Positions 1 to 9,330 of a DNA stretch of 64,000 nt are shown piece by piece. The notes below the pieces were generated by a model, which did no database searches, had not been told where the DNA came from, and saw only the letters and a list, made by a program, of their open reading frames with translations. The position numbers were made by a program, and so were the translations under genes. This DNA comes from Myxococcota bacterium (GTDB lineage Bacteria; Myxococcota_A; UBA9160; UBA4427): the NCBI GenBank assembly GCA_030748735.1, contig JASMLK010000136.1:54805-118804 (forward strand). The letters are read 5' to 3'. Position 1 is the stretch's first letter; the number at the start of each line of letters is the position of its first letter.

Positions 1-6
1 TGGCCA

Positions 7-1065
7 TCAGGCATCTCCTTCGAGTACGGCAACGAGATTCTGTTGCAGGCACGGCCCGCTCGTCGCGTGGGCGACGCCGCGTTGGCCCTGGCCCGCGTCG
101 ATCTGGCGGTAGGCTTCACCGAGTCGCGCGAGCCCCGCGCACATGAGCGGGTTGGCGGAAAGCGCGCCACCCGAAGCATTGATGGTGACGTCGCCCGCGA
201 GCCCGAGCGCTTCCTTCAAGATGATTTCTTGATGACTGAATGGGGCGTGCAACTCCGCGAGGTCGACGCGGCCCTTGCCCACGCCCGCGTGTTCGCCGGC
301 CGTCTGGGTCGAGGGCGATACCGTGAGGTCGCGACCGCCGGGCTGGTGGCTGTCGTAGCGGTGGTCGAGCCCGGTGATCCAGACGGGTGGGCGCGAAGCC
401 TTCGAGACCGCTTCTTCCGCTGCGATGATCATCGCGCACGCACCGTCGGTGATCGGCGGCAGGTCGTGCTTGCGCAGCGGCGAGGCGACGTAGGGTTCGG
501 CGAGCAGCGCGTCGACATCGAAGTCGCCCTTGAGCTGCGCCTGCGGGTTGCTCTTCGCCGCGGCGCGACTGCGGGCGGCGACTTCGGCCATCTGCCGTTC
601 GGTCGTCTTGCCGGCGTCGATCATCGCGCGTGCCTGCAAGGCCGCCAGCGCGGGTGCGTCGGCGCCGAGCGGCGCCAACGTGTAGGGGTCGAGTTGCAGG
701 ATCATCGTCTGCGCGGGGTCGCCCATCGAAGCGCGGCCGAAGCAGAAGACGAGGGCCGAATCGATCTCGCCCGTCTGGATCTTCACCCACGACTCGTACA
801 TCGCCCAGGCGCCGTCCATTTCGACATGGGATTCGTTGATGGGCGGCCAGGCACCGAGCGCGTCCACAGCGCCTACGAACGAAAACGCCTGGCCCGAGAG
901 ATAGTCGGTGCTGCCCGAGCAGGTGAAGTCGATGTCGGCCTTGCTGAAACCCGACGTGTCGTAGAGCTCGTCGATGGTCGACATCAACATTTCGACTTCG
1001 TTGTGTTCGACCTGGGAGCGGACGTACGGCGTCTGCGCGTAGCCCACGATCGCGACTTTGCGCAT
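7..1065 (-). CDS. Thiolase-fold lipid-transfer (SCP-x/Ltp2-like) protein lacking the nucleophilic Cys
   Basis: 352 aa. The ATG at 1065 follows a good AAGGAGAT ribosome site. The fold is that of SCP-x/Ltp thiolases: an N-terminal VAIVGYAQTP start, the NASGGALSANP loop near residue 300 and a C-terminal SGPCLQQN block. The segment that normally carries the acyl-accepting Cys reads VEMDGAWAM, so the nucleophile appears to be missing. In actinobacterial steroid degradation, Cys-less Ltp2 proteins act as retro-aldolases together with a DUF35 partner. Here two DUF35 genes lie directly upstream, and the stop of the nearer one overlaps this start (TGATG). A role in side-chain shortening of a CoA-linked lipid or sterol is inference; the family is clear, the substrate is not. 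Further operon members may lie beyond position 1. Confidence 0.85.
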   Translation of the reverse strand: MRKVAIVGYAQTPYVRSQVEHNEVEMLMSTIDELYDTSGFSKADIDFTCSGSTDYLSGQAFSFVGAVDALGAWPPINESHVEMDGAWAMYESWVKIQTGEIDSALVFCFGRASMGDPAQTMILQLDPYTLAPLGADAPALAALQARAMIDAGKTTERQMAEVAARSRAAAKSNPQAQLKGDFDVDALLAEPYVASPLRKHDLPPITDGACAMIIAAEEAVSKASRPPVWITGLDHRYDSHQPGGRDLTVSPSTQTAGEHAGVGKGRVDLAELHAPFSHQEIILKEALGLAGDVTINASGGALSANPLMCAGLARLGEAYRQIDAGQGQRGVAHATSGPCLQQNLVAVLEGDA

Positions 1066-1565
1066 CAGGAAATCTCCTTGATCTTTTCGAAGGGGACGTC
1101 CGGCTCGTCGAGGGGGACGAAGTGGTCGATGTTGGTCATCGAGGTCGTCCACTCGGATTCGGGGAGCCAGACCGCCTTGACCCGCATGCCGAGGCGCACC
1201 TGGTCGTACGGGCATTCCTGCATCAGGGCCGTGAAGGCGATGTCCGCACCGTCCAGACAGACGTTGGCCGCGACATAGGGCAGCTCGACCGTGATGTTTT
1301 CCGACGGCACGCGCACGATCGAAAAGCTCACGACCGTGCCGGTGTCCTTCAGCTCGACTTCCTTGCTGGTCGCGCGACCACAGCGCGCGCAGGCGCCGCG
1401 CGGCGGCACATAGACCCGGCCGCAGCCGTCGCAGGCCTGGCCCATGATCTTGCCCTTCTCCATGCCGCGGAGGAACCTGGTCGTCGCCTGGCCGGGCGTG
1501 AAGTCGTACGCGCAGCGCACCGGGGTGACGAGCACCTTGACGGGTTCGAGGGTTTCTTCGCTCAT
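1065..1565 (-). CDS. DUF35 OB-fold protein with intact zinc ribbon (thiolase partner)
   Basis: 166 aa. The protein has the two-part DUF35 layout: an N-terminal rubredoxin-like zinc ribbon with CDGCGRVYVPPRGACARCG (two CxxC pairs) around residues 50-70, then an OB-fold with the FSIVRVPSENITVELPYV type strands. Such proteins bind acyl-CoA and form heteromers with SCP-x/Ltp thiolase-fold enzymes. The start overlaps the stop of the upstream DUF35 gene by ATGA, and the stop overlaps the thiolase start, so the three proteins are probably made in equal amounts as a complex. The assignment to family is firm; the physiological substrate is unknown. Confidence 0.88.
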   Translation of the reverse strand: MSEETLEPVKVLVTPVRCAYDFTPGQATTRFLRGMEKGKIMGQACDGCGRVYVPPRGACARCGRATSKEVELKDTGTVVSFSIVRVPSENITVELPYVAANVCLDGADIAFTALMQECPYDQVRLGMRVKAVWLPESEWTTSMTNIDHFVPLDEPDVPFEKIKEIS

Positions 1566-2026
1566 GCTGAGCCCTCCGGTTCGAAGCAGGCGATGTCCTG
1601 GATCCGGCCGACCGTTTCGTCGGCCCAGCGGATCCGAACGCGCATGCCGGTCTTCATCTGGTCCTCGGAGACCCCCGAGACCGTGTGGACCATGGCGGTG
1701 TCGGCGCCGTCGAGCTTCACCAGCGCCCAGGCAAAGGGTTCCTGGAGATGGTTCTTCTCCTTGGGCGCATCGATCCAGCTCCACGACTCGACCGTGCCGC
1801 CGGGGCCGACTTCGACGAAGCCGTCGGTCGCCTCGCCCGTTTCGGGGTCGTACTCCGCGGGCGGCACGATCACGCGGCCGGCCTTCGTCTTGATTCCGTA
1901 GGTCTTGCGGTCGCGAAGACCGGTGAAGAAATGACTGAGCACACTGCCGAGCGAGCGTTTGTACGCGTACTCCATCACGTGGTCGGCGCGGAGGAGTTCC
2001 TCCCCGCCCGAAGCCTGCTGGCTCAT
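1562..2026 (-). CDS. DUF35-type OB-fold protein with cysteine-free ribbon
   Basis: 154 aa, ATG at 2026 preceded by GGGAGG. It aligns by eye with its downstream neighbour (N-terminal MEYAYKRSLG, a PPAEYDPETGE segment, then OB-fold strands ending in RIRWADET), but the positions that carry the four zinc cysteines in the neighbour hold other residues (KTKAGRVIVPPAEYDPETG). The only Cys is near the C-terminus. It therefore looks like a degenerate, metal-free paralogue that could dimerise with the intact DUF35 protein. It is the first gene of the three-gene operon. Its DUF35 family membership is well supported by context and length; the loss of zinc binding is read directly from the sequence. Confidence 0.8.
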   Translation of the reverse strand: MSQQASGGEELLRADHVMEYAYKRSLGSVLSHFFTGLRDRKTYGIKTKAGRVIVPPAEYDPETGEATDGFVEVGPGGTVESWSWIDAPKEKNHLQEPFAWALVKLDGADTAMVHTVSGVSEDQMKTGMRVRIRWADETVGRIQDIACFEPEGSA

Positions 2027-2375
2027 GATCGCCTCCCGATGCGCGTCCGAACCCCAGCGAGCGGAACGCAGGACCCGGGGGCATCACGATCACGCGGGGC
2101 GGGGATGGGCGTCGACGTGGATTGCTCCGAGAAACCTGGGCGGTCTCTGCGAAAGCGCGCGTAGTCAAACACGTTCTTTCGACGGGAACAAGAGAGCGGG
2201 GGCTCGCATCTGCGGTGACCACCACACTACCCGACCGCACTTCAGTCGAAGCCGCCAAAGGCCGTGCCGCTCGGGCACTGCCCGCTCGCGATACGGCCAA
2301 CATGGGTTGGCGACACTGCGGGATCGGGTCGCGCCGCGATACGGCCGCGGTACCTCGAAACTACAGTGATGAAGA

Positions 2376-2451
2376 TGGTGGAGCTGATCGGGGTCGAACC
2401 GACGACCTCCTGAATGCCATTCAGGCGCTCTCCCAACTGAGCTACAGCCCC
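2376..2451 (-). tRNA. tRNA-Ala (GGC)
   Basis: A 76-nt cloverleaf on the minus strand, starting GGGGCTG and ending CAGCTCC-A-CCA. The acceptor stem pairs with one G-T wobble, the anticodon stem is CCTGA/TCAGG, and the loop ATGGCAT gives anticodon GGC. The CCA end is encoded. Confidence 0.97.
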
Positions 2452-2464
2452 ACGAGGACGGCCG

Positions 2465-2493
2465 ACCTTACCGTTCGCCCGAATCACTGTCAA
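2465..2493 (-). promoter_or_regulatory. Sigma70-type promoter of tRNA-Ala
   Basis: On the minus strand a perfect -35 TTGACA (2488-2493) is followed after 17 bases by TAAGGT (2465-2470). The predicted start point would be a few bases upstream of the mature 5' end at 2451, as expected for a tRNA gene. Confidence 0.8.
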
Positions 2494-2616
2494 AGAAAGG
2501 TCGCGGGTCGCGCCCCGAAACGCACCACGCCGCCGTTGAATCCCCATGGGGTCCGGCGAATCAGCGCTCTTCGTGAAGCGGCCATCAAGGGGTTCGGGTA
2601 GGGTAGGCCGCCGCGT

Positions 2617-2703
2617 GGCGGCGTGGCGGAATTGGTAGACGCGACGGATTCAAAATCCGTTGTCCGCAAGGACGTGCCGGTTCGACTCCGGCCGCCGCTA
2701 CCA
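2617..2703 (+). tRNA. tRNA-Leu (CAA)
   Basis: An 87-nt class II tRNA with a long variable arm. The anticodon stem is ACGGA/TCCGT and the loop TTCAAAA gives anticodon CAA. The acceptor stem GGCGGCG pairs with CGCCGCT, including a terminal G-T wobble, and the CCA end is encoded. Confidence 0.96.
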
Positions 2704-2928
2704 CGCGTGCCCAGGCGCTGTGCCCCGGACGGTTCGGGCGCTGCCCGGGCTTTGCTGAAAAGCGAATTCGAGTGTCCTAGGCTAGCCCGAGTTGTCGTGC
2801 CGACGTCCTGTCCGGTTCGAGGGTGGTTTCGAGCGGGGCAGAACGATTCGGCGACTCCTAAACGCAACTCCGGCGAGATCGATCACGAATCCCTGCTGCA
2901 TCCCCTGCGCGTGAAGGACGTCCAAACC

Positions 2929-4341
2929 ATGAATCGCTGCTTTCGTTGCCACTGGCTCGCCGCGTTGCTGCTCTGCGGCGTGCTCGGAACGTTGGGCTGC
3001 AACGACGACGGCAAGAGTTCAGCAAGCAGTTTCGGCGCTGGCTGTAACTCGAACGAGTGCAAGGTGTGGGCTTCCGATGTGGGGAATGGTTCTCTCTTCG
3101 GCCGAACGGTCGGGCTCGACGATGACGTGATGCTCGTGGGGTCGCCCACGGACAGCGATGCCGGGACTTCCGCGGGTGCAGTCTACGTCTTCGAACGAGA
3201 CGGTGAAGACTGGATCGAGGTTCAGAAACTCCTGGCCGACGACACCGCCGCCGATGATCTGTTCGGATTCGCCGTGGCCATCCGAGGCGATGTCGCGATC
3301 GTGGGCGCCTACGGCGAAGACGAGAACGGTTCCGGCACGGGTGCCGCCTATGTCTTTCGCAGCGACGGCACGACCTGGACCCAGGAAGCCAAGCTTCAGC
3401 CGCTCGACCCTGTCGACCAACATGGCTTCGGCAGCTCGGTTGGGATTTCGGGGGCCGTGGCGGTCGTCGGCGCCCCGGGTGACGACTCGAATGGCACCGC
3501 GGCAGGCGCCGCCTACGCATTCCGCCACGATGCTGGGAGCTGGCTGCAGGACCAGAAGCTCACGGCCAGCGACGGTGCAGCGGCAGACCAATTCGGTGCC
3601 TCGGTGGCAACCGACGGCAGCGTGATCAGTGTTGGGGCTCGACTCGCCAGCGTCGATCCGCCCGATCCGCCGGGCACCCAGCGGCGCGGATTGCAGCGCC
3701 GGTCCGGTGCGGGGTACGTGTTCCGCTACGACGCTTCGTGGACCGAAGAAGCCAAGATCGTCGGCATTCGCGAACCCATCGAGTGCGAGGCCACGGCCGG
3801 CTTGACCGAGGTCAACGATTCGTGGACGGACGGCCATTTCGGCACTTCGACGTCGATCGATGGTGAGCTTCTCGCATTCGGGGCTCCCCGGTCGAAGCTG
3901 CGTGTCCCGCCTGCGTCTGGCTGTAGTTTGCGTCCCGAACTGAACGAAACGGGCGCCGCCTACATCTATCGTTTCGACGGCGATTCTTCGTGGGACTTCC
4001 AACGGCGCATCATCGAGGCGGACCCGGAAGCGAATCTGCGACTCGGCGTGAAGGTGGACATTCGCGACGGCGGGACGGGCGGGACGAAAGTCCTTGCCAT
4101 CGGCGCCCCGGGTTCGCGCGACCTCGGCGTTGGATCGGGCAAGGGCTATTACGTCGTGTACGACACGACGATCGGCGAATGGCCGCTGGTCCCGGTGACA
4201 GTGCTTCCCTCCGACGGTAGCGAGGGAGACCGTTTCGGTGACTCGGTCGCGGCCCAGGACGACATGATGGTCTTCGGGGCCACCGGTGACGACTCGGGCG
4301 GCGTGAATTCGGGTGCGGTCTACGTCTATCCCGTGGAGTAG
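2929..4341 (+). CDS. FG-GAP repeat (beta-propeller) lipoprotein
   Basis: 470 aa. The ATG at 2929 is chosen because it opens a typical export signal (MNRCFRCHWLAALLLCGVLG) ending near Cys24; the lipobox TLGC has a non-ideal residue at -3. The body consists of about seven repeats of the FG-GAP type, with recurrent units such as FGxSVAxxGD and VAVVGAPGDD...GAAYVF, which fold into a calcium-binding beta-propeller as in integrin alpha chains. Such proteins sit on the cell surface or in the periplasm. There is no obvious operon partner. Function is unknown beyond probable protein or glycan binding. Confidence 0.85.
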   Translation: MNRCFRCHWLAALLLCGVLGTLGCNDDGKSSASSFGAGCNSNECKVWASDVGNGSLFGRTVGLDDDVMLVGSPTDSDAGTSAGAVYVFERDGEDWIEVQKLLADDTAADDLFGFAVAIRGDVAIVGAYGEDENGSGTGAAYVFRSDGTTWTQEAKLQPLDPVDQHGFGSSVGISGAVAVVGAPGDDSNGTAAGAAYAFRHDAGSWLQDQKLTASDGAAADQFGASVATDGSVISVGARLASVDPPDPPGTQRRGLQRRSGAGYVFRYDASWTEEAKIVGIREPIECEATAGLTEVNDSWTDGHFGTSTSIDGELLAFGAPRSKLRVPPASGCSLRPELNETGAAYIYRFDGDSSWDFQRRIIEADPEANLRLGVKVDIRDGGTGGTKVLAIGAPGSRDLGVGSGKGYYVVYDTTIGEWPLVPVTVLPSDGSEGDRFGDSVAAQDDMMVFGATGDDSGGVNSGAVYVYPVE

Positions 4342-4385
4342 GGTGGGTTGAGTTCGCCCGCGCCCAGCGTGCGTCTCGCACCGCG

Positions 4386-6719
4386 GTGTCGAGGGTGAGC
4401 GAAGCAGCGCAGCGCCCCACGGCGGAGGCCGCCCACGTGCATTCCGTCGGCGTGGCAATCGCGATGGGGCTGCTCGTCGCGCTGCTCTACGGCGCGATCG
4501 ATGCGGCTGCGCCGACGGAGCTGCGCTTCGTCAAGTACAACCTCGCGGCCGACCAGCACCTCGAAGGAAACCTGCCTTCGGTGCGGCGAATGGATCTGTC
4601 GCCGTTCTACTTCGAAACCATCGCGCTGCTTGGCCGCATCGCACCGGCGAGCGACACCCTGGCCCTCGAAGCGACCGGGTGGCTGCATCGAGTCGCCACC
4701 TTCGCCGCTGCGTCGCTCTTGTACCTGGTTCTCGCATGGCGCCTTCCTCGTCGTTACGCGGTTGCAGGTGTGGTGGCGCTCGCCGCAATGCCGCACTTCA
4801 TGGTCTACGCCCGGGTCTTCGAGCCGGAGTTGGTGCTGTTGGTTGCACTCCTCGGCTACGTGGTGGCGACGGATCGCGACGCCCGGTGGGCAGCCCTGCT
4901 GGCGGGTGTCTGTGCTGCAGCGGCAACGGCCTCTCGGCCGACGTTTCTGCTCTTGTTCCTGGCGCTGGGGCCGCTGGGCTTTGCCTTGCGCGGGATGCGC
5001 GGTCGACCATTGGTCGTCCGGTGCGTGTGGTTCTTTCTGCCGCTGCTGATTTGCGGTGTCTGGCTCGGGGCGAGAGCGCAGAGTCTCGTTGGTGACCCCT
5101 TTGCGCCAGTGATGAACCCGGGCACCGTCTTCTTCGAAGGCAATCATCCGCTTTCGCGCGGCACGAGCGCCGCCTATCCGATCAGCGTCGCAAGCTTGAT
5201 CGTGCTCGACCCGAACGTCCCCGACGAAGCACACAACCGCTACCGCAAGGTCGCGCGTGAATCGCTGAGGCGCGGCCTGACGACGGCCGAGGTGAACGCT
5301 TTCTGGGCCGGTCGAGCGTGGAACTTCATCGAGGATGAACCGGGCCGCGCTGTTCGAAACGTCTTCGCCAAGGGGCTGCGCGCACTGCGAGACGATCGCT
5401 GGCACGACGTCGGCACCGCCGAAAAGCTCGAAGCACATCTTCCCATCGTGCCGTGGCTCTACGGTGCGCTCGTGAGTCTTGCGCTTCTGGGTGTGGGTTT
5501 CGAAGCGCGGGCCTGGCGGGAACAGCTTGCGCTACTGGCGTTCGGTGCCGCCCAGATCGCCGTGATGCTCGTCTTCTACGTGTCGGCGAGGCAGCAGATG
5601 GTGCTCTTGCCGTCGCTCGTCTACTTCGGACTCGCAGGCGTGCGGGGAGTGGTGCGATCGATTCGCGGCAACCGGCGAGCGGCCGCGGGTTGGGGGTTGC
5701 TCTGGCTTGGGCTCGTGCTGGTCGTCTTTGCGCGCGACGACACGACCCGCGACCACATCCACAGCTCGCGTGGTGGTCTCGAGGCGGACCGCGCAGCGGA
5801 GCGACTCTCCGATGCCATCCCGCTTGCCGCGCAGCACCACGCAATCAGCGAAGTGCTGGCTGCTGCGAGCTGGCTCGCGCGGGACAACCTGCCGGGAAAC
5901 ATCGATCGCGAAGGGCGATCTCCCTTCGCGGATGCCGCGCGGCGGATTGGGGCGCGACCCGAAGCCGACTTCTTCGACGAATTCGATCGGGGCACACTCG
6001 AACTGCAGGCGGGGGACCTCGACGCGGCGCGATCGACCTTCGAAGCGCTGGCTGCGACGGGGCGGCGCGCGTACCGAACCTACGCGGAGGCCTCGGACCC
6101 CGCGTTCTATCTCGGTCGGATCGCGGCGTTACAAGGCCAGCCCGAGGAGGCCGAAAGTTGGCTCTCACAGGCGCTCGATCGCACACCGGGTGACCCGTTC
6201 GTGCTCGCCGAAATGAGCGCACTCGCTTTCGGCTCCAACCATCGCGAGACCCTCGAGCGCTATTACAGCCCACTCGATGCCGAACTCCTGATCGCCGAGG
6301 CGCTTCTCGTTCACGCACGCGTGGAGCAGGCCGCCGAGCATTTCGGTCGCCACCTGCGCACGGCGAAGCGCTCCCATCGCGCGGCGGTGGGCTTTGCAGC
6401 GGCGCTTGGCGCCAGTGGCCAGGTCGAGCGCGGCGTGGAGGTCTACCGCCGGTCACTCGAGCGTGCGTCGACGCCCGTGCTCTGGAACGACCAGATCAGC
6501 GCGCTGTATCGAACCTGGGCAGCGGCGCATCCGGACGACCCGGCGATTCGGCTCGAGGCGGCCGAGATCCTGGGCTTCCACGGTCGCTTCCGCGAGGCCG
6601 AAGCGATGCTCGAGAAACTCGACACCGGCGACGACCGCGTTCGAGCCTCACTGATACGCATGCGCGATTCCATTGCGGCCGGCGAAGCTACGGAACCGGC
6701 GGCGTCAGAAGCGAACTGA
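4386..6719 (+). CDS. GT-C-like integral membrane protein with C-terminal TPR domain
   Basis: 777 aa from a GTG at 4386; an ATG at 4463 is an alternative. The first ~430 residues hold about ten hydrophobic helices in the layout of ArnT/PMT-type GT39 glycosyltransferases, with a first periplasmic loop after the first helix. I do not see a clear acidic DE motif in that loop, so catalytic activity is unproven. Residues ~470-777 are soluble and carry TPR-like helices (for example QPEEAESWLSQALDRTPGD). The last 32 bp overlap the convergent SGNH hydrolase gene. A role in transferring a lipid-linked sugar to an envelope acceptor is inference. Confidence 0.72.
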   Translation: MSRVSEAAQRPTAEAAHVHSVGVAIAMGLLVALLYGAIDAAAPTELRFVKYNLAADQHLEGNLPSVRRMDLSPFYFETIALLGRIAPASDTLALEATGWLHRVATFAAASLLYLVLAWRLPRRYAVAGVVALAAMPHFMVYARVFEPELVLLVALLGYVVATDRDARWAALLAGVCAAAATASRPTFLLLFLALGPLGFALRGMRGRPLVVRCVWFFLPLLICGVWLGARAQSLVGDPFAPVMNPGTVFFEGNHPLSRGTSAAYPISVASLIVLDPNVPDEAHNRYRKVARESLRRGLTTAEVNAFWAGRAWNFIEDEPGRAVRNVFAKGLRALRDDRWHDVGTAEKLEAHLPIVPWLYGALVSLALLGVGFEARAWREQLALLAFGAAQIAVMLVFYVSARQQMVLLPSLVYFGLAGVRGVVRSIRGNRRAAAGWGLLWLGLVLVVFARDDTTRDHIHSSRGGLEADRAAERLSDAIPLAAQHHAISEVLAAASWLARDNLPGNIDREGRSPFADAARRIGARPEADFFDEFDRGTLELQAGDLDAARSTFEALAATGRRAYRTYAEASDPAFYLGRIAALQGQPEEAESWLSQALDRTPGDPFVLAEMSALAFGSNHRETLERYYSPLDAELLIAEALLVHARVEQAAEHFGRHLRTAKRSHRAAVGFAAALGASGQVERGVEVYRRSLERASTPVLWNDQISALYRTWAAAHPDDPAIRLEAAEILGFHGRFREAEAMLEKLDTGDDRVRASLIRMRDSIAAGEATEPAASEAN

Positions 6720-7656
6720 GGAAGGGTTCGAGGCGATCCGCGACCAGCTCGTGTCCCTGGACATTGGGATGTTGGTCGAAGCCCGACACCCAGTAGTCCG
6801 TTGCATCGCGGCCCATGAAGTCGGGCAACAGGTTGTACGTCGGGAATCCGTTCTTCTTCGCGAACGTTTCGATGAGTTGCGAGATCTCGCGGAACGGATA
6901 GTCGTCGTCGAGCTGGACCAACACCGGAAAGACGACGAAGCCCACCTTCGTGCCGCGGGCCGCCGCGAGATCGCGCAGGCTCAGAAGGTTCGCCTGGGCG
7001 CGCCGCCACTCGGACGTCTGATGCGGCGGACCGAAGTAGGCCGCTCGAAAACGCTCGGTGTAGTGCTTCGCAACCTGTTCACGGTCCCGCGCATCCCGGA
7101 ACAGCCGATAGAGATACGAGTAGCGATACGCGCGCGATCTGCGATTGCGTGAGCTCACTTCGTCGCGAATCCGATCGAAGAACTCGGGGACGCTCGCCGT
7201 TCGCGTGCCGTCTCGCAAAAAGAACACGATGAGCAGCAGGTCGGGGTCGAAGTCTTCGGCGGTGGCCTGCCAGACACGAAGCCATTCATCCGTCAGACTG
7301 CCGGGGAGTCCGCCGTTCAGAATGTCGACCCCGGGTGCGAATCGTGGGTCCGCGGAAAGGCGTCGCTCCAGGATCTCCGGGAAGATCGCCGCGTCGTCGT
7401 AGACCCCCTGACCGAAGGTGAACGAGTCGCCGACCATCAGCACACGCTGGCGCCCCGGCGGTTTCTCGACCGGGTACTCGCGATCGCGCAGGTTCCACTG
7501 GTTGCGCGTGTAGGCGTGGGTTTCGCTGTCGCGTTGGGCGGAGACCAGCTCGTCGTACCACGGTCGTTCCCAGATGAGCCGCGCGCCTCCCTCGGCGAGG
7601 GCCAACCCCAGGAACGTGCCGAACCCGACGAGTGCGAGGCGGCGCAACCAGATCAC
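6688..7656 (-). CDS. SGNH/GDSL-family hydrolase, membrane-anchored
   Basis: 322 aa. The GTG start at 7656 overlaps the TGA of the upstream sulfatase-like gene by GTGA, so the two are translationally coupled. A single N-terminal hydrophobic helix anchors it. Block I is VLMVGDSFTFGQG (nucleophile Ser, about residue 77), the block II Gly lies in ILNGGLPG, and the catalytic Asp/His pair is in DQHPNVQGH near the C-terminus. SGNH enzymes of this type are often esterases or acetyl-transfer partners acting on cell-surface polysaccharides. The substrate cannot be named. The 3' end overlaps the convergent membrane protein gene by 32 bp. Confidence 0.82.
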   Translation of the reverse strand: MIWLRRLALVGFGTFLGLALAEGGARLIWERPWYDELVSAQRDSETHAYTRNQWNLRDREYPVEKPPGRQRVLMVGDSFTFGQGVYDDAAIFPEILERRLSADPRFAPGVDILNGGLPGSLTDEWLRVWQATAEDFDPDLLLIVFFLRDGTRTASVPEFFDRIRDEVSSRNRRSRAYRYSYLYRLFRDARDREQVAKHYTERFRAAYFGPPHQTSEWRRAQANLLSLRDLAAARGTKVGFVVFPVLVQLDDDYPFREISQLIETFAKKNGFPTYNLLPDFMGRDATDYWVSGFDQHPNVQGHELVADRLEPFLSSLLTPPVP

Positions 7657-9245
7657 TCGAGCCCTCGCGGTGGCATCGTTTCGCCTGGGCTTGATGTCGG
7701 TAAGCCTCGCGGATCGGTTCTGCTGTCGGAAGCCTCTGCGTCTTGCGCGTTACCTTCGAGGTAACCGAGTGCTTCGAGCTGTTCGATCATCGTCGGGGCG
7801 AGGGTCGCGCTCGCACGCTTGTCCCGGTGCTCCTTGCGCATCGCGATGAGTTTGGCTCGCCGTCCGGCGGCGTCTCGAATCAAGTCCCGCTCCCAGGCGG
7901 GCCCGACGCCCGTCACGCGGTTCGCGAGCCTTTCGCCGGGGTCTTTCGCCATGTCGAAGGTCCAGGTCGCCTTGGCGACGTGGTCGACCAGCAGTTTGTG
8001 CTTCGGCTTGCGAAAGCTGGTGAACTTGCGTCCGAGGGTGTCGAGTTCGCTCAAGCTCAGTGCGGTCGGGTCGGGTTCCGCCGTGCCGTCGAGCAGGGGG
8101 ATCAGACTCCGGCCCATGGTTTCCACACCGGTTTCGAGCCCAGCGAGCCCTGCGACGGTGGCGAAGACATCCACCAGGCTCGCCGCAGCCTCGATGCGCT
8201 GGCCCGGGTCGATACGGCCCGGGGCCCAGAGCACGAGCGGGATCCGGATCACCTCGTCATAGAGCGTGAAGCGGTGCCCCTTCCGTCCGTGTTCGAAGAA
8301 CTCTTCGCCGTGATCGCTCGTGATGACGACCACGGTGTTGTCGAGACGCCCACGCCTTTCGAGCTGCTCGAGAAGCAGGCCGATGTGGTGGTCCGTCCAG
8401 GCGATCTCGCCGTCGTAGAGCGCCTTTACGTGAGCGAGGTCGCGCTCGTCCATGCCCGCGTGGATGTCGGGGTTGTGGAAGAAGTTCTCCCCGTCGATCT
8501 CACCCGTGTAGTCGGGGTCGAAGCGGGTGTCGAATGGGGGCGGTGGGATGAAGTCGAAGTGCACATCCCACAAGTGCACGAAGAGAAAGAGCGGTTCGTC
8601 GATCGCCTCGCCCAGATAGTCCGTTACGGCTTCTAGCACTCGCGGGTTCGTGACGTCGCGATGTGACGCCGCGGTGATGTCGGGTTGGTCGAGTTCGCCC
8701 GTGCTACGGACCTTTTCGGCACTCACCGAGGCGTAGGAAGAACAATCGGCGTAGCTGTCGAAGCCCTGGTCGAGACCGAAGGTTGGATGTAGAAACGGCC
8801 CGGAAAAGAAACCCGCCGTGCGATAGCCGCGCTCCGAAAAGGTCTCGGCCAGGGTGATGTGTTCGTCGGCGAGTCGTTTGTCCGAGTCGTGACAGCCATG
8901 CACGCTGTCGGCGAGCCCGGTGAAGAGCGCAGCGTGCGCGGGAAGCGTCCACGAACTGCTGCTGATCGCGTTCGTGAACAGCGCGCCCTCGGAGGCGAGG
9001 CGATCGATCGTGGGGCTCGTGTCGCGTGCATACCCGTATGCCCCGAGGTGGTCGGGGCGCAGCGTGTCGATCGAAATCACCACGACGTCGGGCGGCGGGA
9101 GGTGCTTCACGCGCTCCGGGATCGATTCGCGCGTACACGCGGCAAACGAACAGGCGAGCAGCGCAATCGCGATGGGCGAAAGCGAAGGGCGTCGGCGGCG
9201 AGTCGGTGCGCCGCCTGGGGAGCGTGGGTTTGGCTTCCGCGTCAT
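7653..9245 (-). CDS. Sulfatase-like (alkaline phosphatase superfamily) lipoprotein
   Basis: 530 aa, ATG at 9245. A basic N-terminus is followed by a hydrophobic stretch with lipobox LLAC. The alkaline-phosphatase-superfamily core is clear: SIDTLRPDHLGAYGY (metal-binding Asp), SSSWTLPAHAALFTG where true sulfatases have C/S-x-P-S-R, DVHFDF, and SDHGEEFFEHG for the second metal site. The nucleophile position is Thr, so formylglycine modification is not expected. It may be a phospho- or sulfo-transferase or hydrolase for surface glycans. It is coupled to the SGNH gene and divergent from a pseudogene of the same family 85 bp away. Confidence 0.83.
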   Translation of the reverse strand: MTRKPNPRSPGGAPTRRRRPSLSPIAIALLACSFAACTRESIPERVKHLPPPDVVVISIDTLRPDHLGAYGYARDTSPTIDRLASEGALFTNAISSSSWTLPAHAALFTGLADSVHGCHDSDKRLADEHITLAETFSERGYRTAGFFSGPFLHPTFGLDQGFDSYADCSSYASVSAEKVRSTGELDQPDITAASHRDVTNPRVLEAVTDYLGEAIDEPLFLFVHLWDVHFDFIPPPPFDTRFDPDYTGEIDGENFFHNPDIHAGMDERDLAHVKALYDGEIAWTDHHIGLLLEQLERRGRLDNTVVVITSDHGEEFFEHGRKGHRFTLYDEVIRIPLVLWAPGRIDPGQRIEAAASLVDVFATVAGLAGLETGVETMGRSLIPLLDGTAEPDPTALSLSELDTLGRKFTSFRKPKHKLLVDHVAKATWTFDMAKDPGERLANRVTGVGPAWERDLIRDAAGRRAKLIAMRKEHRDKRASATLAPTMIEQLEALGYLEGNAQDAEASDSRTDPRGLPTSSPGETMPPRGLE

Positions 9246-9330
9246 CTCGAGTTGCGACGGTAGCCAGCGTCCGTAGCCACTGGCAAGAACGGCCGAACGT
9301 CGCGCCGGCTGGAGGCTATCCTCAGCCCCC

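Noticed and set aside
2027..2375. Gene in the gap before the DUF35 operon
   Set aside because: No ORF there has supporting signals. It holds only a 12-bp direct repeat (CGCGATACGGCC at 2287 and 2335), too short to call a feature.
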